Positions 1 to 9,773 of a DNA stretch of 37,084 bases are shown in pieces. Both the position numbers and the translations under genes were made by a program. How positions within the stretch are numbered: the stretch's first letter is position 1; every line of letters begins with the position of its first letter. The DNA comes from Deltaproteobacteria bacterium (GTDB lineage: Bacteria; Bdellovibrionota; JAJCYS01). Location: contig JAJCYS010000020.1 in assembly GCA_029262815.1 (NCBI GenBank), forward strand, positions 1 to 37,084. Reading direction: 5' to 3'. A model generated the notes under the pieces. The model was not told the DNA's origin and did no database searches. It saw only the letters and a program-made list of their open reading frames with translations.

Positions 1-791
1 AAATTGGATTCTGAGCAAGGGATAAGCGGTTTTGAAAAAGGGAGATAAAGTTGTTTCCAGTGGGTCAGTGGAGCCTGAGGTGAGATATCCAATGTAATTT
101 CTTGAGTGAGATAAGCTTTCCAAAAGAGGCATAGGCCATAAATAGGGGTAGAAATGCCATTCCACGCAACGTTTGTTTCCATGAGGCTGGATTGGGCCTC
201 TGAGGCGTGCGCTGAAAAGATCTTTTTAGACTCATTGTGACATTCTGATTCTGGGATAGTTTTTACATAAGCGCGGTTATCACAAAGGGCCTTAAATGAT
301 GCCCAGGGTAGGTTCCCGGGAATAGAGGTATAAAAATCAGTGTGTTGTTTAAGTCGATCAGAAATCACCGGTGTTAAAAACACATCAACATGATAAGGCA
401 TCCAAAGAGAAGTGGCGTGGGTCCAACGCGCTGCATCTTTCCAGTTATCGATGAGTCCTTCTTCAAAGGGGTGAGTGCCCAAGGTTTCGCTCAGGACAAG
501 GTCGATTTCATGTATCGGGTCAACATCAGTAGAATGGGCTTCAAAAAAATGACACTTGTGACTCAAGTTCAATGCTCTGGCCATGTCAATAGCAACAGAA
601 AGTGTCGATTCAGCTTCAATAAAGACACAGGATTGAGCCCCAAGTTTGAGAGCGAGTAACCCTAAATACCCAGTCCCCGCACCTAAATCAAGCATACGTG
701 TGGTGGGTGTGACATGCTTTTTTAAGGCTTTATAAAATGCGTCGTTTCTTAGTGAGTCCGAAAGGAGTTGTCTTTGAAGTTCAATATTCAT
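1..791 (-). CDS. PRMT-like SAM-dependent methyltransferase, C-terminus cut by window edge
   Basis: The reading frame is open from an ATG at 791 to the left edge (263 complete codons, no stop), so the C-terminal end lies outside. Residues 34-42 read LDLGAGTGY, the SAM-binding motif I of class I methyltransferases. Residues 101-111 read SETLGTHPFEE, which looks like the double-E loop that holds the substrate guanidinium in protein arginine methyltransferases. Near the end, THW at residues 243-245 sits in the context PLTHWKQLYLPF, the THW loop of the PRMT beta-barrel. Together these favour a PRMT-like enzyme over PrmA or a generic methyltransferase. The substrate is unknown. The ATG overlaps the nadD stop by one base, so the two are probably co-translated. 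The family placement is from motif recognition only. Confidence 0.7.
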   Translation of the reverse strand, partial: MNIELQRQLLSDSLRNDAFYKALKKHVTPTTRMLDLGAGTGYLGLLALKLGAQSCVFIEAESTLSVAIDMARALNLSHKCHFFEAHSTDVDPIHEIDLVLSETLGTHPFEEGLIDNWKDAARWTHATSLWMPYHVDVFLTPVISDRLKQHTDFYTSIPGNLPWASFKALCDNRAYVKTIPESECHNESKKIFSAHASEAQSSLMETNVAWNGISTPIYGLCLFWKAYLTQEITLDISPQAPLTHWKQLYLPFSKPLIPCSESN

Positions 792-1492
792 TATTTAAAC
801 CATCGCTTCAAAACATCGATTGTATCGGGTAAATAGTGTTGGATCCAAGGATGTTTCCACTGTTTGGCTTGGACGAGATGACGAATAACCTTAGAGCTGC
901 GATCATCAAACGGCAGTTTGAAATAACGAATGATATGGGTGTCTTCAAACAGGTAATGATCTTCAATAGTATCCACGGACTTGAGGAATTTGGCTTGTTT
1001 AGGGAAAGTGGCGTTCGATCGGTGAACGACACAAAGGTGGCACAGATCTAAAATCTCACGATAGGCTTTCCATTCTGGGAATAGTTCAAACTGATCTAAT
1101 CCGATGAGTAAGTGACAGTTGGGATCGATTTGTTTGAGTTCTTGTAAAGTTTCGATCGTATAAACAGGTTTCTTCTTTTGGAGCTCGACTTGGCTGACAG
1201 AAAGGAAAGGGGGCGGGGTATGCAAGTCCTGAAATCGATTGAGTTCATTAAACAAGGTGGTGAACCGTTCTTCGGGTGAAATGAGAATAGGTTCGTCTTT
1301 GCATGGGCTTTGATAATTTGGAATGAAAAGCACTTCACGCACGCCTATTCGTTTTCCGACCTCGTATCCCATTTCGAGGTGTATGTGGTGGATAGGGTTA
1401 AAACTACCCCCAAAGAGAAGCATGCCGTCTGTACCCAATTTAGCATCCATTAGCCGGTTATTATACATTACGACCCAAGATTCGGGGACCAT
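791..1492 (-). CDS. nadD: Nicotinate-nucleotide adenylyltransferase (NadD)
   Basis: Transfers AMP from ATP to nicotinate mononucleotide, giving deamido-NAD in cytoplasmic NAD synthesis. The nucleotidyltransferase signature GGSFNPIHHIHLEMG is visible at residues 28-42, and the later LLIGLDQFELFPEWK block matches the family's GxDxxxxxxxWK region. At 233 residues the frame is slightly long: family members normally carry GGSF about 5-8 residues from the N-terminus. ATG codons at 1450 (residue 15) or 1423 (residue 24, giving MLLFGGSF) are therefore more likely starts than the first ATG at 1492. A TATAAT word on the minus strand at 1461-1466, downstream of the first ATG, would also fit a later start. 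The methyltransferase gene follows with a one-base overlap. Confidence 0.9.
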   Translation of the reverse strand: MVPESWVVMYNNRLMDAKLGTDGMLLFGGSFNPIHHIHLEMGYEVGKRIGVREVLFIPNYQSPCKDEPILISPEERFTTLFNELNRFQDLHTPPPFLSVSQVELQKKKPVYTIETLQELKQIDPNCHLLIGLDQFELFPEWKAYREILDLCHLCVVHRSNATFPKQAKFLKSVDTIEDHYLFEDTHIIRYFKLPFDDRSSKVIRHLVQAKQWKHPWIQHYLPDTIDVLKRWFK

Positions 1493-1604
1493 AAGTTCGC
1501 CAGAGTTCGGGGACAGTGAGGAACCTCACAGCTACTTATCTCTGCCGATGGGTTAAAATCGAACTATTTTGGACTTTTAGTGGGCTTTATGATACGTAAA
1601 GGCC

Positions 1605-2642
1605 ATGCGTTTTTATGATGAGGCGACGATTACTGTTGAAAGTGGTGCTGGGGGTAGGGGTGCCATTAGCTTTAGACGAGAGAAGTATGTGCCCAAAGGA
1701 GGGCCAGATGGGGGTGATGGGGGTAAAGGCGGGGACGTTGTATTTCAGGCAGGTCATAAACGTAGCCTACTGGATTATCACTACCAACGCGTATTTAAAG
1801 CTGCAACAGGTCAATCAGGTTCAGGGGGATGCAGAACGGGTCATGGCGGTGCTGAACTGGTTTTAGAAGTGCCACCGGGGACTATTGTGTATACTTGGGA
1901 CGGCGAGACCAAAGAAAACAAACGCAAGCTTGCTGATCTCTCAGTCGAAGGCCAACGTGTCGTAGTGGCTCAAGGGGGTCGTGGCGGCAAAGGAAATGCT
2001 TTTTTTAAACGAGCAACTTTGCAAGCGCCAAAATTTGCGCAGCCCGGCGAATCAAGCCAAAAACACCATGTCTATCTTGAACTAAAGTTACTTGCTGATG
2101 TAGGTCTAGTCGGATTTCCCAATGCTGGGAAAAGTTCATTTTTGCGAAAAGTTTCAAATGCATTACCAAAAGTTGCAAACTATCCATTTACGACTCTGAA
2201 ACCTCAACTTGGAGTTGTGCGAATTTATGACCAAGATTGGGTCTTCAGCGATTTGCCTGGACTGATCGAAGGCGCGTCTCAAGGGGTAGGCCTTGGCCAT
2301 CGATTCCTTAAACATATTGAACGCACGCGATGCTTACTTATGGTGCTCGATGGGGATCCTATGAATGACCAACCTCCGTTGATTCAGTGGGAAGCTTTAA
2401 AACGAGAGCTGGTTGCTTATAATCCCAATCTAAGCCAGCGACCTACGACTGTTGTCATTAATAAAGGGGATTTGCTTTCGGAAGAAGATCGGGCAGACTT
2501 TGTCGTCCAATTCCAAAATTCCGGAATTACTCAAATTCATTTCATGTGTGCCTTATCAGGTGAGGGTATTGATCCACTTTTGGCAAAGCTTTCCCCTGAA
2601 CTAGCGAGGTATGATTCAAATACACATTTAGAGCTTTATTAG
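1605..2642 (+). CDS. obgE: Obg-family GTPase (ObgE/CgtA)
   Basis: An essential GTPase of late 50S ribosome assembly and stress control. The N-terminal half has the glycine-rich Obg fold (for example GAGGRGAISFRREKYVPKG near residues 14-32). The G domain follows, with G1 GFPNAGKSS at residues 170-178, G3 DLPGLIEGA, G4 NKGD and a G5-like CALSGEGI. At 345 residues the protein ends soon after the G domain, so the optional C-terminal OCT domain is absent, as in many Gram-negative Obg proteins. The start at 1605 is preceded by AAAGG only 2-3 bases away, a poor ribosome-binding arrangement. The gene is divergent from nadD and convergent with rpmA; the obgE neighbourhood with rplU-rpmA is conserved in many bacteria, although here the orientation is opposed. 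Confidence 0.96.
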   Translation: MRFYDEATITVESGAGGRGAISFRREKYVPKGGPDGGDGGKGGDVVFQAGHKRSLLDYHYQRVFKAATGQSGSGGCRTGHGGAELVLEVPPGTIVYTWDGETKENKRKLADLSVEGQRVVVAQGGRGGKGNAFFKRATLQAPKFAQPGESSQKHHVYLELKLLADVGLVGFPNAGKSSFLRKVSNALPKVANYPFTTLKPQLGVVRIYDQDWVFSDLPGLIEGASQGVGLGHRFLKHIERTRCLLMVLDGDPMNDQPPLIQWEALKRELVAYNPNLSQRPTTVVINKGDLLSEEDRADFVVQFQNSGITQIHFMCALSGEGIDPLLAKLSPELARYDSNTHLELY

Positions 2643-2652
2643 GGTTTAGTCA

Positions 2653-2686
2653 GCTAGATTTTCTTTTGGGAAAAAACTTAGCTAGC
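2653..2686. terminator. Possible weak bidirectional terminator between obgE and rpmA
   Basis: GCTAG at 2653-2657 can pair with CTAGC at 2682-2686. The inside is A/T-rich, with a T-rich left half and an A-rich right half that extend the stem. It sits across the ends of two convergent genes and overlaps the last codons of rpmA. The stem is short in G/C pairs, so this is only a candidate. Confidence 0.3.
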
Positions 2687-2938
2687 TTCGGGGATGATAG
2701 AAACTTGTTTTCTGTGCTTGCCAAATCGACTGAACTTGACCAGGCCAGCAATCAAAGCGAATAACGTGTAGTCACGACCCATGCCAATGTTTTTTCCAGG
2801 GTGAATTTTGGTACCCAGTTGGCGTACAATAATTTCACCAGCCTTGACCTGTTGACCGCCGAATCGTTTGACACCACGTCTTTGGCCTTGTGAATCGCGA
2901 CCGTTTCTTGTACTTCCTGCAGCTTTCTTATGTGCCAT
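2678..2938 (-). CDS. rpmA: 50S ribosomal protein L27
   Basis: A small basic protein of the large subunit whose N-terminus reaches towards the peptidyl-transferase centre. The 86 residues begin [20 protein letters not shown] and contain [19 protein letters not shown] and the [16 protein letters not shown] core, which are diagnostic of L27. There is no N-terminal extension of the kind that is cleaved in Firmicutes. It follows rplU by 15 bases in the usual rplU-rpmA order and is probably co-transcribed with it. Confidence 0.98.
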   Translation of the reverse strand: MAHKKAAGSTRNGRDSQGQRRGVKRFGGQQVKAGEIIVRQLGTKIHPGKNIGMGRDYTLFALIAGLVKFSRFGKHRKQVSIIPEAS

Positions 2939-2953
2939 GACCTACTACCCTTA

Positions 2954-3265
2954 TTATTTAGAAATTCCTGTGACTCGAAGTTGGGTGAGATGTTGGCGGT
3001 GACCTTGTTTTTTCTTGGAGTCTTTTCGCTTCAAACGCTTAAAAACTTCAATTTTTTTGCCCTTGGTATGGGCTTCAACCTCAACCTCAAGTTTTGCCTT
3101 ATTTACATAAGGGGCACCCAATTTAATTGAATCTTTTTCAACAATGCTGAGCACAGTTTCAAATGTAACTTTGTCGCCGACCTCTTGAGGAAGACGATCT
3201 ACGAGCAGTTGATCTCCTTTGGAGACGGTATACTGCTTTCCCTGAATAAGACATATTGCTTGCAT
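2954..3265 (-). CDS. rplU: 50S ribosomal protein L21
   Basis: Large-subunit protein that binds 23S rRNA. I place the start at the ATG at 3265, giving 103 residues beginning MQAICLIQGKQYTVSKGD, which matches the family's usual length. An in-frame GTG at 3289 would add eight residues that L21 does not normally have. The body has the typical VGDKVTFETVLSI and GAPYVNKAKLEVEVEAHTKG blocks and the basic KIEVFKRLKRKDSKKKQGHR stretch. One oddity: the common GGKQY motif reads QGKQY here. It lies between ssb and rpmA, all on the minus strand. Confidence 0.97.
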   Translation of the reverse strand: MQAICLIQGKQYTVSKGDQLLVDRLPQEVGDKVTFETVLSIVEKDSIKLGAPYVNKAKLEVEVEAHTKGKKIEVFKRLKRKDSKKKQGHRQHLTQLRVTGISK

Positions 3266-3319
3266 GGGACGTAATCTACAGGAATTCACTCAACTCTGTC
3301 AAGAAAAACAAAGCTTTCA

Positions 3320-3790
3320 TTAGAATGGAATGTCATCCTCTGATAGGGTTGCAGCTTCACCCGAAAAGGGGTCTTCGTGCCCAGTCGGGGTGTTTACTTC
3401 ACCCTGAGGAGCAGCAGGGGCCATATCTTGTGGGCCACCGAGGCCGGTTTGTTGTTGCGTGCTACCTAAAAATTGGATTGTTTGGCCTCTAATTTCAGTG
3501 GTATAGCGTTTGTTTCCGTCTTTGTCTTCCCAAGATCGGGTTTGAAGGCCGCCCTCAACATAGATCTGGCGTCCTTTTGAGAGGTACTGACCACATAATT
3601 CAGCAAGCTTGTTCCAAAAAACGATTCGATGCCATTCGGTCCGTTCTTTTTTCTCACCTGTGGCCTTATCGGACCACTGCTCACTGGTTGCTAAGTTAAA
3701 CCGGGCGACAGCAGTGCCACTTGAGGTGTACTTAACTTCAGGATCTGATCCAAGACGCCCGACTAAAATGACTTTATTAACTCCACTCAT
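3320..3790 (-). CDS. ssb: Single-stranded DNA-binding protein
   Basis: Coats single-stranded DNA in replication, repair and recombination. The N-terminal OB fold begins [20 protein letters not shown] and continues with the conserved [11 protein letters not shown] and [19 protein letters not shown] blocks. A Gln/Pro/Gly-rich linker follows from about residue 110. The last residues, SEDDIPF, form the acidic tip that recruits partner proteins. Length (156 residues) is typical. A good Shine-Dalgarno, GGGAGG, lies nine bases before the ATG. It is followed by rplU and rpmA on the same strand. Confidence 0.97.
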   Translation of the reverse strand: MSGVNKVILVGRLGSDPEVKYTSSGTAVARFNLATSEQWSDKATGEKKERTEWHRIVFWNKLAELCGQYLSKGRQIYVEGGLQTRSWEDKDGNKRYTTEIRGQTIQFLGSTQQQTGLGGPQDMAPAAPQGEVNTPTGHEDPFSGEAATLSEDDIPF

Positions 3791-3821
3791 CGCTTTTGAC
3801 CTCCCTCAATTGTGCCGATAT

Positions 3822-3893
3822 CATACACTGTTTTAGGGGAATAAAACTAGAACTCATTTTATAGGAGATCAAAGTTAAAACGGACAGTGTATG
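3822..3893. promoter_or_regulatory. Spaced 9-bp inverted repeat in the ssb/znuA divergent region
   Basis: CATACACTG at 3822-3830 is repeated as its exact reverse complement, CAGTGTATG, at 3885-3893, with 54 bases between. The centres are 63 bp apart, about six helical turns, so two half-sites on one DNA face are possible. The interval between the divergent ssb and znuA genes would have to hold both promoters. No known Zur or LexA consensus was recognised here. The repeat is seen directly; a regulatory role is inference. Confidence 0.35.
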
Positions 3894-3980
3894 GTGGTCT
3901 GCTTAGGTCAATAATGCTAATGTTTGGAGTTAGAGGTTTCTAATATTTCGTAAACCCCTTAATTTACGGGTGAGGCTAGG

Positions 3981-4946
3981 GTGAAAAAAAATTGGGTCCG
4001 ATGGGTTTTTGCTGCTCTAGTGATCGGAATTTCTTCTGTTTTTTTATTTTGGCAGAGGCCTTCTTTAAACCAAGATCCTTCATCGCAAAGAGCGATCATG
4101 GGTGTGACGGTTCCTGGGGTTGCACATATCGTGCATAGTCTCATTCTGGATGGCGCGTGTGAGCTTGAGATTTCTTTGTTGGGTTCTGCTTCAGGAGGTC
4201 ATCATATTGAGATGAGCCCTGAAGCTGTCTCAACATTACACATTGCGAAAGTTTTTTTGCTTGTGGGTGCTTATTATGATGACTGGTTGATCCCTCGCCT
4301 GCGGGATATCCCTTTTGCCCGTCTCGATCGAATGGGTGCATTTTATAGAGGTGGGGAAGAGAAGTCACATAAGGCGGAAGGGCACACACATGTACGTCCT
4401 TCAGGAACCGAACTAAAACACCAACACATGGTAGATCCGCATTTTTGGTTGGATCCTAGACAGGTAGCTAAGGTGCTCGATCCTTTGATTGCCTTGCTAA
4501 AATATCGCTTTGGGAATCGTTGCAAAGCGGAGCAATTAGAACGAAATAAAGCCCAGCTTTTATCAACATTGAAAAAACTAGAGCTTCATTTGCTCAGTAA
4601 AAAAACAGATTTTGGGGAAGTACGAGTGATTGCCACACATGATGCATTCCGTTATTTTGTGCGATATATCAGTGATTTGGGGATCGACATTGACTATCAA
4701 GCCATTGAAATTCATCTGGCAGGTGTCCGAAAAGCAGCTTACGTATATGAAGCTTTAGAGTCTCGGAATCCACCTACAGTATGGGACGTGCCGCCTTACG
4801 CGTTGTGCCGAACGCCGCGGGTTAAAGATATCAAAACCTGCTTTCGTGCAAACCCCTTAGGACTGTGGCACCCTAAGGACACAGATAAAGGGTATGATAA
4901 ATTTCTGAATAAACTTTCAAGAACGCTGTTAGGTTTTTCAGATTAG
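3981..4946 (+). CDS. znuA: Zinc/manganese ABC transporter substrate-binding protein (ZnuA-like)
   Basis: Captures Zn2+ or a similar divalent metal outside the inner membrane for the ZnuBC importer. The GTG start has GAGG five bases upstream, giving an N-terminal hydrophobic signal or anchor (residues 6-24) without a clear lipobox. Family marks are GGHHIEMSPEAV (first metal His region), VGAYYDDWL, a His-rich loop HKAEGHTH...KHQH, then DPHFWLDPRQV and ATHDAFRYF. The His-rich loop suggests zinc rather than manganese, from knowledge of the family. A small hairpin, CGTAAA (3949-3954) with TTTACG (3963-3968), lies just before the ribosome-binding site and could influence translation. It is first in a tight znuA-znuC-znuB operon. 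Confidence 0.9.
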   Translation: MKKNWVRWVFAALVIGISSVFLFWQRPSLNQDPSSQRAIMGVTVPGVAHIVHSLILDGACELEISLLGSASGGHHIEMSPEAVSTLHIAKVFLLVGAYYDDWLIPRLRDIPFARLDRMGAFYRGGEEKSHKAEGHTHVRPSGTELKHQHMVDPHFWLDPRQVAKVLDPLIALLKYRFGNRCKAEQLERNKAQLLSTLKKLELHLLSKKTDFGEVRVIATHDAFRYFVRYISDLGIDIDYQAIEIHLAGVRKAAYVYEALESRNPPTVWDVPPYALCRTPRVKDIKTCFRANPLGLWHPKDTDKGYDKFLNKLSRTLLGFSD

Positions 4947-4953
4947 GGACGTG

Positions 4954-5676
4954 ATGTTGGATCCAATTATTTCTTTCGATAAAGTTTCATTTGCCTACGC
5001 AAGTGAGACGCCTGCTTTATTTGAGGATGTTTCATGGCAAGTCTCGGCCGGAACCTGGTGCAGCGTTTTAGGCCCCAATGGGGTTGGGAAGAGTACGCTT
5101 CTAAAGCTTATCTCAGGTGAAGTGCAGCCCACATCGGGTAAAGTCAAACGTCAGTTTGAGCCACACGAGATGGCGTATTTGCCTCAATATCGTGCCTTTG
5201 AAGGAACGGAGGTCTTAGTTTCCCAAATTGTTGAAACATGTCAGAAAGGGTTATCTACTTACAGCATGCCACTAGATGAGTGGGCCGAGGTATTTGAGAT
5301 CGATGACATTTCCCAAACCCGGGTCTCACATCTGTCTGAAGGGCAAAGGCAGCGTCTGGTATTAGGGTTATACCTTCTCAAGCCTGCAAAAATTTTGATT
5401 TTAGACGAGCCTACGAGTGGGTGTGATATTGCCCACGCGACAGCTATTTATGAGTTGGTAGCGTCTATCCGAGAGAAACTGGGGATTACGATCATTCATG
5501 TCTCACATGAAATTCATCAGGTACTCATGTTCTCTAAAGAGGTGATCTGTTTGGGTGCGCATGCGCGATGGCATCGCCATGTCGGCGATGTGTCTCATGA
5601 GTCTTTGGAGGATATCTACGGGTGTGAATTGCACAAAATGGTCAAGTTGCATGAGGATGTCGAAAAGAAACCGTAA
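4954..5676 (+). CDS. znuC: Zinc/manganese ABC transporter ATP-binding protein (ZnuC-like)
   Basis: The ATPase that powers metal import. It has Walker A GPNGVGKST, a Q-loop region around AYLPQY, the ABC signature LSEGQRQRL, Walker B ILILDEPTSG and the H-loop region HVSHE. The ATG at 4954 has AGGGA four bases upstream; an in-frame GTG directly before it (4951) leaves only one base and is less likely. It begins seven bases after znuA stops, and znuB follows by 6-12 bases, so all three are one operon. The length of 240 residues is normal for this family. Confidence 0.93.
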   Translation: MLDPIISFDKVSFAYASETPALFEDVSWQVSAGTWCSVLGPNGVGKSTLLKLISGEVQPTSGKVKRQFEPHEMAYLPQYRAFEGTEVLVSQIVETCQKGLSTYSMPLDEWAEVFEIDDISQTRVSHLSEGQRQRLVLGLYLLKPAKILILDEPTSGCDIAHATAIYELVASIREKLGITIIHVSHEIHQVLMFSKEVICLGAHARWHRHVGDVSHESLEDIYGCELHKMVKLHEDVEKKP

Positions 5677-5688
5677 AGGGAAATGACA

Positions 5689-6504
5689 ATGACTATGTGG
5701 GTGTATCCAATATTATTTTTAGGGTTGCTGTTAATTCCTTTGATGATATCTGGATTTTTTATTTCTTCAAAAAAGATGGGGTTTTATGTGGATGCCGTCT
5801 CCCACAGCTCCATGGCCATTTTTACAGTCCTACTGCTTATATTTTCTGTGGGGCAGGACCTTGGTCCTGCAACCAGCGTCTGGTTGGCTGTGTGTGGGGT
5901 AGGTATTTTGGGAGCAGGGATTAGCTTTCGCCTGTTTCAATGGGACCGGCAATCCCAAGAGCCATGGATGGGTGAATTATTTGTGGGCAGTTTGGCACTT
6001 TCGGCGATTGTGATCTCCAAATTTCCACTCCAGGGAGTCGATTTTGATGCTTTATTTTTGGGCCAGTTACTTCTTTTAAAGCAAGTGGATCTCCATATCG
6101 GGGCCTTTTTTGCACTCATTTTTCTGGGTGCCTATGGCGTTTATGGAAACGCATGGCAGTTATTCTTTATGGATCGAGAGTTGTACCGTCATGTGTACGG
6201 GGCTAGACGCTTACCTCTGGTGGTACTCTTTTTTCTCATGACTGCCTTAATTGGATTTATGGTCCAAAGCGTGGGGCTTATCTTTACGTTTGCGGTATTA
6301 ATTTTCCCAGGTCGATTGGCTCATAAATTAAGTGCCTCTACGTGGGGTATTTGGTTTTGCATGGCTGGGGGGATTTTGATTCTGGGCATAGCAGGACTTA
6401 GGGTAGGCTATGTACTTGATTTTCCTGTGGGGCCCACCTGTGCTTTGCTCTGGCTTTTTGCAGATTTAAGTCATAGTTTGATTGAGTCTGTGCAAAAGAG
6501 CTGA
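5689..6504 (+). CDS. znuB: Zinc/manganese ABC transporter permease (ZnuB-like)
   Basis: A polytopic inner-membrane permease of the ABC-3 family, with about eight hydrophobic segments across 271 residues. A family-like segment, DAVSHSSMAIFTV, follows the first membrane span, and LIFTFAVLIFPGRLA lies near residues 200-215. Two in-frame ATGs are close together. The one at 5689 has AAAGGG eight bases upstream and is preferred over 5683, where the spacing would be two. No dedicated regulator gene such as zur is seen nearby, so control is presumably from elsewhere. Confidence 0.92.
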   Translation: MTMWVYPILFLGLLLIPLMISGFFISSKKMGFYVDAVSHSSMAIFTVLLLIFSVGQDLGPATSVWLAVCGVGILGAGISFRLFQWDRQSQEPWMGELFVGSLALSAIVISKFPLQGVDFDALFLGQLLLLKQVDLHIGAFFALIFLGAYGVYGNAWQLFFMDRELYRHVYGARRLPLVVLFFLMTALIGFMVQSVGLIFTFAVLIFPGRLAHKLSASTWGIWFCMAGGILILGIAGLRVGYVLDFPVGPTCALLWLFADLSHSLIESVQKS

Positions 6505-6565
6505 TATAAATTATCTTTGATTACATTTGAGCCTGCTAAAGGGAAATAAAAAAGGGCTTGGTCCC

Positions 6566-6594
6566 TTGACTTTTGGTGTTGCAGGGCATATCTA
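6566..6594 (+). promoter_or_regulatory. Probable groESL promoter
   Basis: TTGACT (6566-6571) and TATCTA (6589-6594) are 17 bases apart, a good sigma-70-like spacing, about 90 bases before groES. The block also reads CTTGAC then GGCATATCT, which loosely resembles a sigma-32 promoter. No CIRCE inverted repeat (TTAGCACTC with GAGTGCTAA) is present, so HrcA control is unlikely. A short AAGGG/CCCTT inverted repeat (6552-6567) overlaps the -35 region. Confidence 0.5.
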
Positions 6595-6682
6595 AGCTAA
6601 CAGGAAAAAGTAAAATTGGAGCTTGCGTGTAAGTTCTGAATGTATTGAAGTCTGAAGGTTCTGTTTAAGAGGAGGAAAAGCT

Positions 6683-6973
6683 ATGAATATTAGACCTTTA
6701 AATGACCGTATCATCGTACGTCGGTCTGAGGAAGAAGAGCGTACAAAAGGGGGCATTATTATTCCTGACAACGCTAAAGAAAAACCCTTACAAGGGGATG
6801 TGATAGCAGTCGGTAATGGTAAAAAGCTTGAAAGTGGGCAGATAGTGCCTGTGGATGTATCGGCTGGGGACAGTGTACTGTTCGGAAAATATGCAGGTAC
6901 TGAGATTAAAATTGATGGTGAAGAACTTCTAATGATGCGTGAAGACGATATTCTTGGCGTTGTTGAGAAGTAG
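6683..6973 (+). CDS. groES: Co-chaperonin GroES (Hsp10)
   Basis: The heptameric lid of the GroEL folding chamber. The 96 residues start [19 protein letters not shown], then have the mobile loop [18 protein letters not shown], and end with the typical DILGVVEK. An excellent ribosome-binding site, GAGGAGG, lies seven bases upstream. groEL starts 18 bases after the stop, so both are co-transcribed. Confidence 0.98.
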   Translation: MNIRPLNDRIIVRRSEEEERTKGGIIIPDNAKEKPLQGDVIAVGNGKKLESGQIVPVDVSAGDSVLFGKYAGTEIKIDGEELLMMREDDILGVVEK

Positions 6974-6979
6974 GATTAG

Positions 6980-8662
<1,683 letters not shown>

Positions 8663-8712
8663 GCCCCCATCTTCTGTCTTCTAGAAGAGGACACTTTGCT
8701 AAAAAAAGCTTC

Positions 8713-8760
8713 AAAAAGCCTCTCGCACCTACACAGGGACGGGAGGCTTTTTGATTTTTA
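8713..8760 (+). terminator. Rho-independent terminator after groEL
   Basis: A 13-bp stem pairs 8713-8725 with 8740-8752 (one G-T wobble), with a 14-base loop. The right arm ends in a run of T and is followed by GATTTTT. It lies 50 bases after the groEL stop and 23 bases before the rpoH-like frame, so it separates groESL from the sigma factor, or attenuates read-through into it. Confidence 0.85.
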
Positions 8761-8775
8761 AAATCTTGCGGTACA

Positions 8776-9732
8776 ATGGGATGGCTTGTGAGTAAGAAAA
8801 AAAAGTCTACAACCAGACCTAAAAAAGGACCTCAAAAGTTACCTGTTAAATATGGGTTTCCCTATTTACCAGCTGCTGATGCTGGGATTAAGCATTACAT
8901 GCGTAATGTGAGTCATTATCCCATTTTGACACAAGAAGAAGAAGAGACGTTAATCGAGAGTTTTCGGAAAAATAAGAACAAAGAGTCAGTCCGAAAGTTA
9001 ATTCAAAGTAATCTCCGGCTTGTGGTAAAAATTGCGCTCGAGTATAACCATGCCACACAAAATTTAATGGATCTCATCCAAGAGGGCAATATTGGATTAA
9101 TGAAAGCGGTCCAGAAGTATGACCCCAAACATGGGGCTCGGTTAGGGTATTATGCCTCATGGTGGATAAAGTCCTATATTTTGAAGTACATCATGGATAA
9201 TTTTCGGTTGGTGAAAGTTGGGACAACTCAAGCTCAGAAGAAGCTCTTTTTTAATTTAGTGCGGGAGAAGCAACGGATTGATGCATTGGGATACGGTGCC
9301 CAAGATTCAAGGAAGATGTTATCTGAGCATTTTGAAATGCCGGAAGAGAAGATTGATGAGATGTCAGTGAGGTTGTCTCATTCGGAAGCGTCATTAGATG
9401 CACCGATTGGCAGTCAAAAAGATGATAGTCAAAATTTATATTTGATCGATATGATCGAAGATAAAAATCCAACGCCTTTGGATGACGTACTGACGAAAGA
9501 AAAGCAGGAAGTGTTGGTGTCACGTTTGAAAGAATTCAGTGAAGGGTTGGGTCACAAGGAACAGATGATTCTGAAAAAACGCCTGTTGGCTGAAGTACCC
9601 AAAACGCTGCAAGAGTTGGGAGAGGAGTTTGGTGTGACGAAGGAACGGGTGCGTCAGCTTCAAAACCGATTGATTGGGCAGTTGAAAGAATCGCTTCAGG
9701 ATTTAGGTGCAGATTTCAAAATCGATGATTAA
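8776..9732 (+). CDS. rpoH: RNA polymerase sigma-32 type factor (RpoH-like)
   Basis: A group 3 sigma factor of the heat-shock type, recruiting core RNA polymerase to stress promoters. Region 2 is intact: LIQSNLRLVVKIALEY, then NLMDLIQEGNIGLMKAVQKY and ARLGYYASWWIKSYI. Residues 154-161 read QKKLFFNL inside TQAQKKLFFNLVREKQR, the RpoH box typical of sigma-32. Region 4 carries the helix-turn-helix TLQELGEEFGVTKERVRQLQ. The N-terminus is Lys-rich and a little longer than usual. The ATG at 8776 lacks a Shine-Dalgarno; a GTG at 8788 has GGGA six bases before it and may be the real start. It lies directly behind groESL and its terminator, a likely target operon. Confidence 0.88.
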   Translation: MGWLVSKKKKSTTRPKKGPQKLPVKYGFPYLPAADAGIKHYMRNVSHYPILTQEEEETLIESFRKNKNKESVRKLIQSNLRLVVKIALEYNHATQNLMDLIQEGNIGLMKAVQKYDPKHGARLGYYASWWIKSYILKYIMDNFRLVKVGTTQAQKKLFFNLVREKQRIDALGYGAQDSRKMLSEHFEMPEEKIDEMSVRLSHSEASLDAPIGSQKDDSQNLYLIDMIEDKNPTPLDDVLTKEKQEVLVSRLKEFSEGLGHKEQMILKKRLLAEVPKTLQELGEEFGVTKERVRQLQNRLIGQLKESLQDLGADFKIDD

Positions 9733-9773
9733 GGGTATTTTTCGGGTTTGGTTTTTTGGTGGTAAGGAAGAAG

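Noticed and set aside
390..659. An 89-residue plus-strand frame
   Set aside because: It lies fully inside the methyltransferase gene on the other strand, which has clear family motifs.
6505..6682. CIRCE operator before groES
   Set aside because: No TTAGCACTC-N9-GAGTGCTAA or close variant is found.
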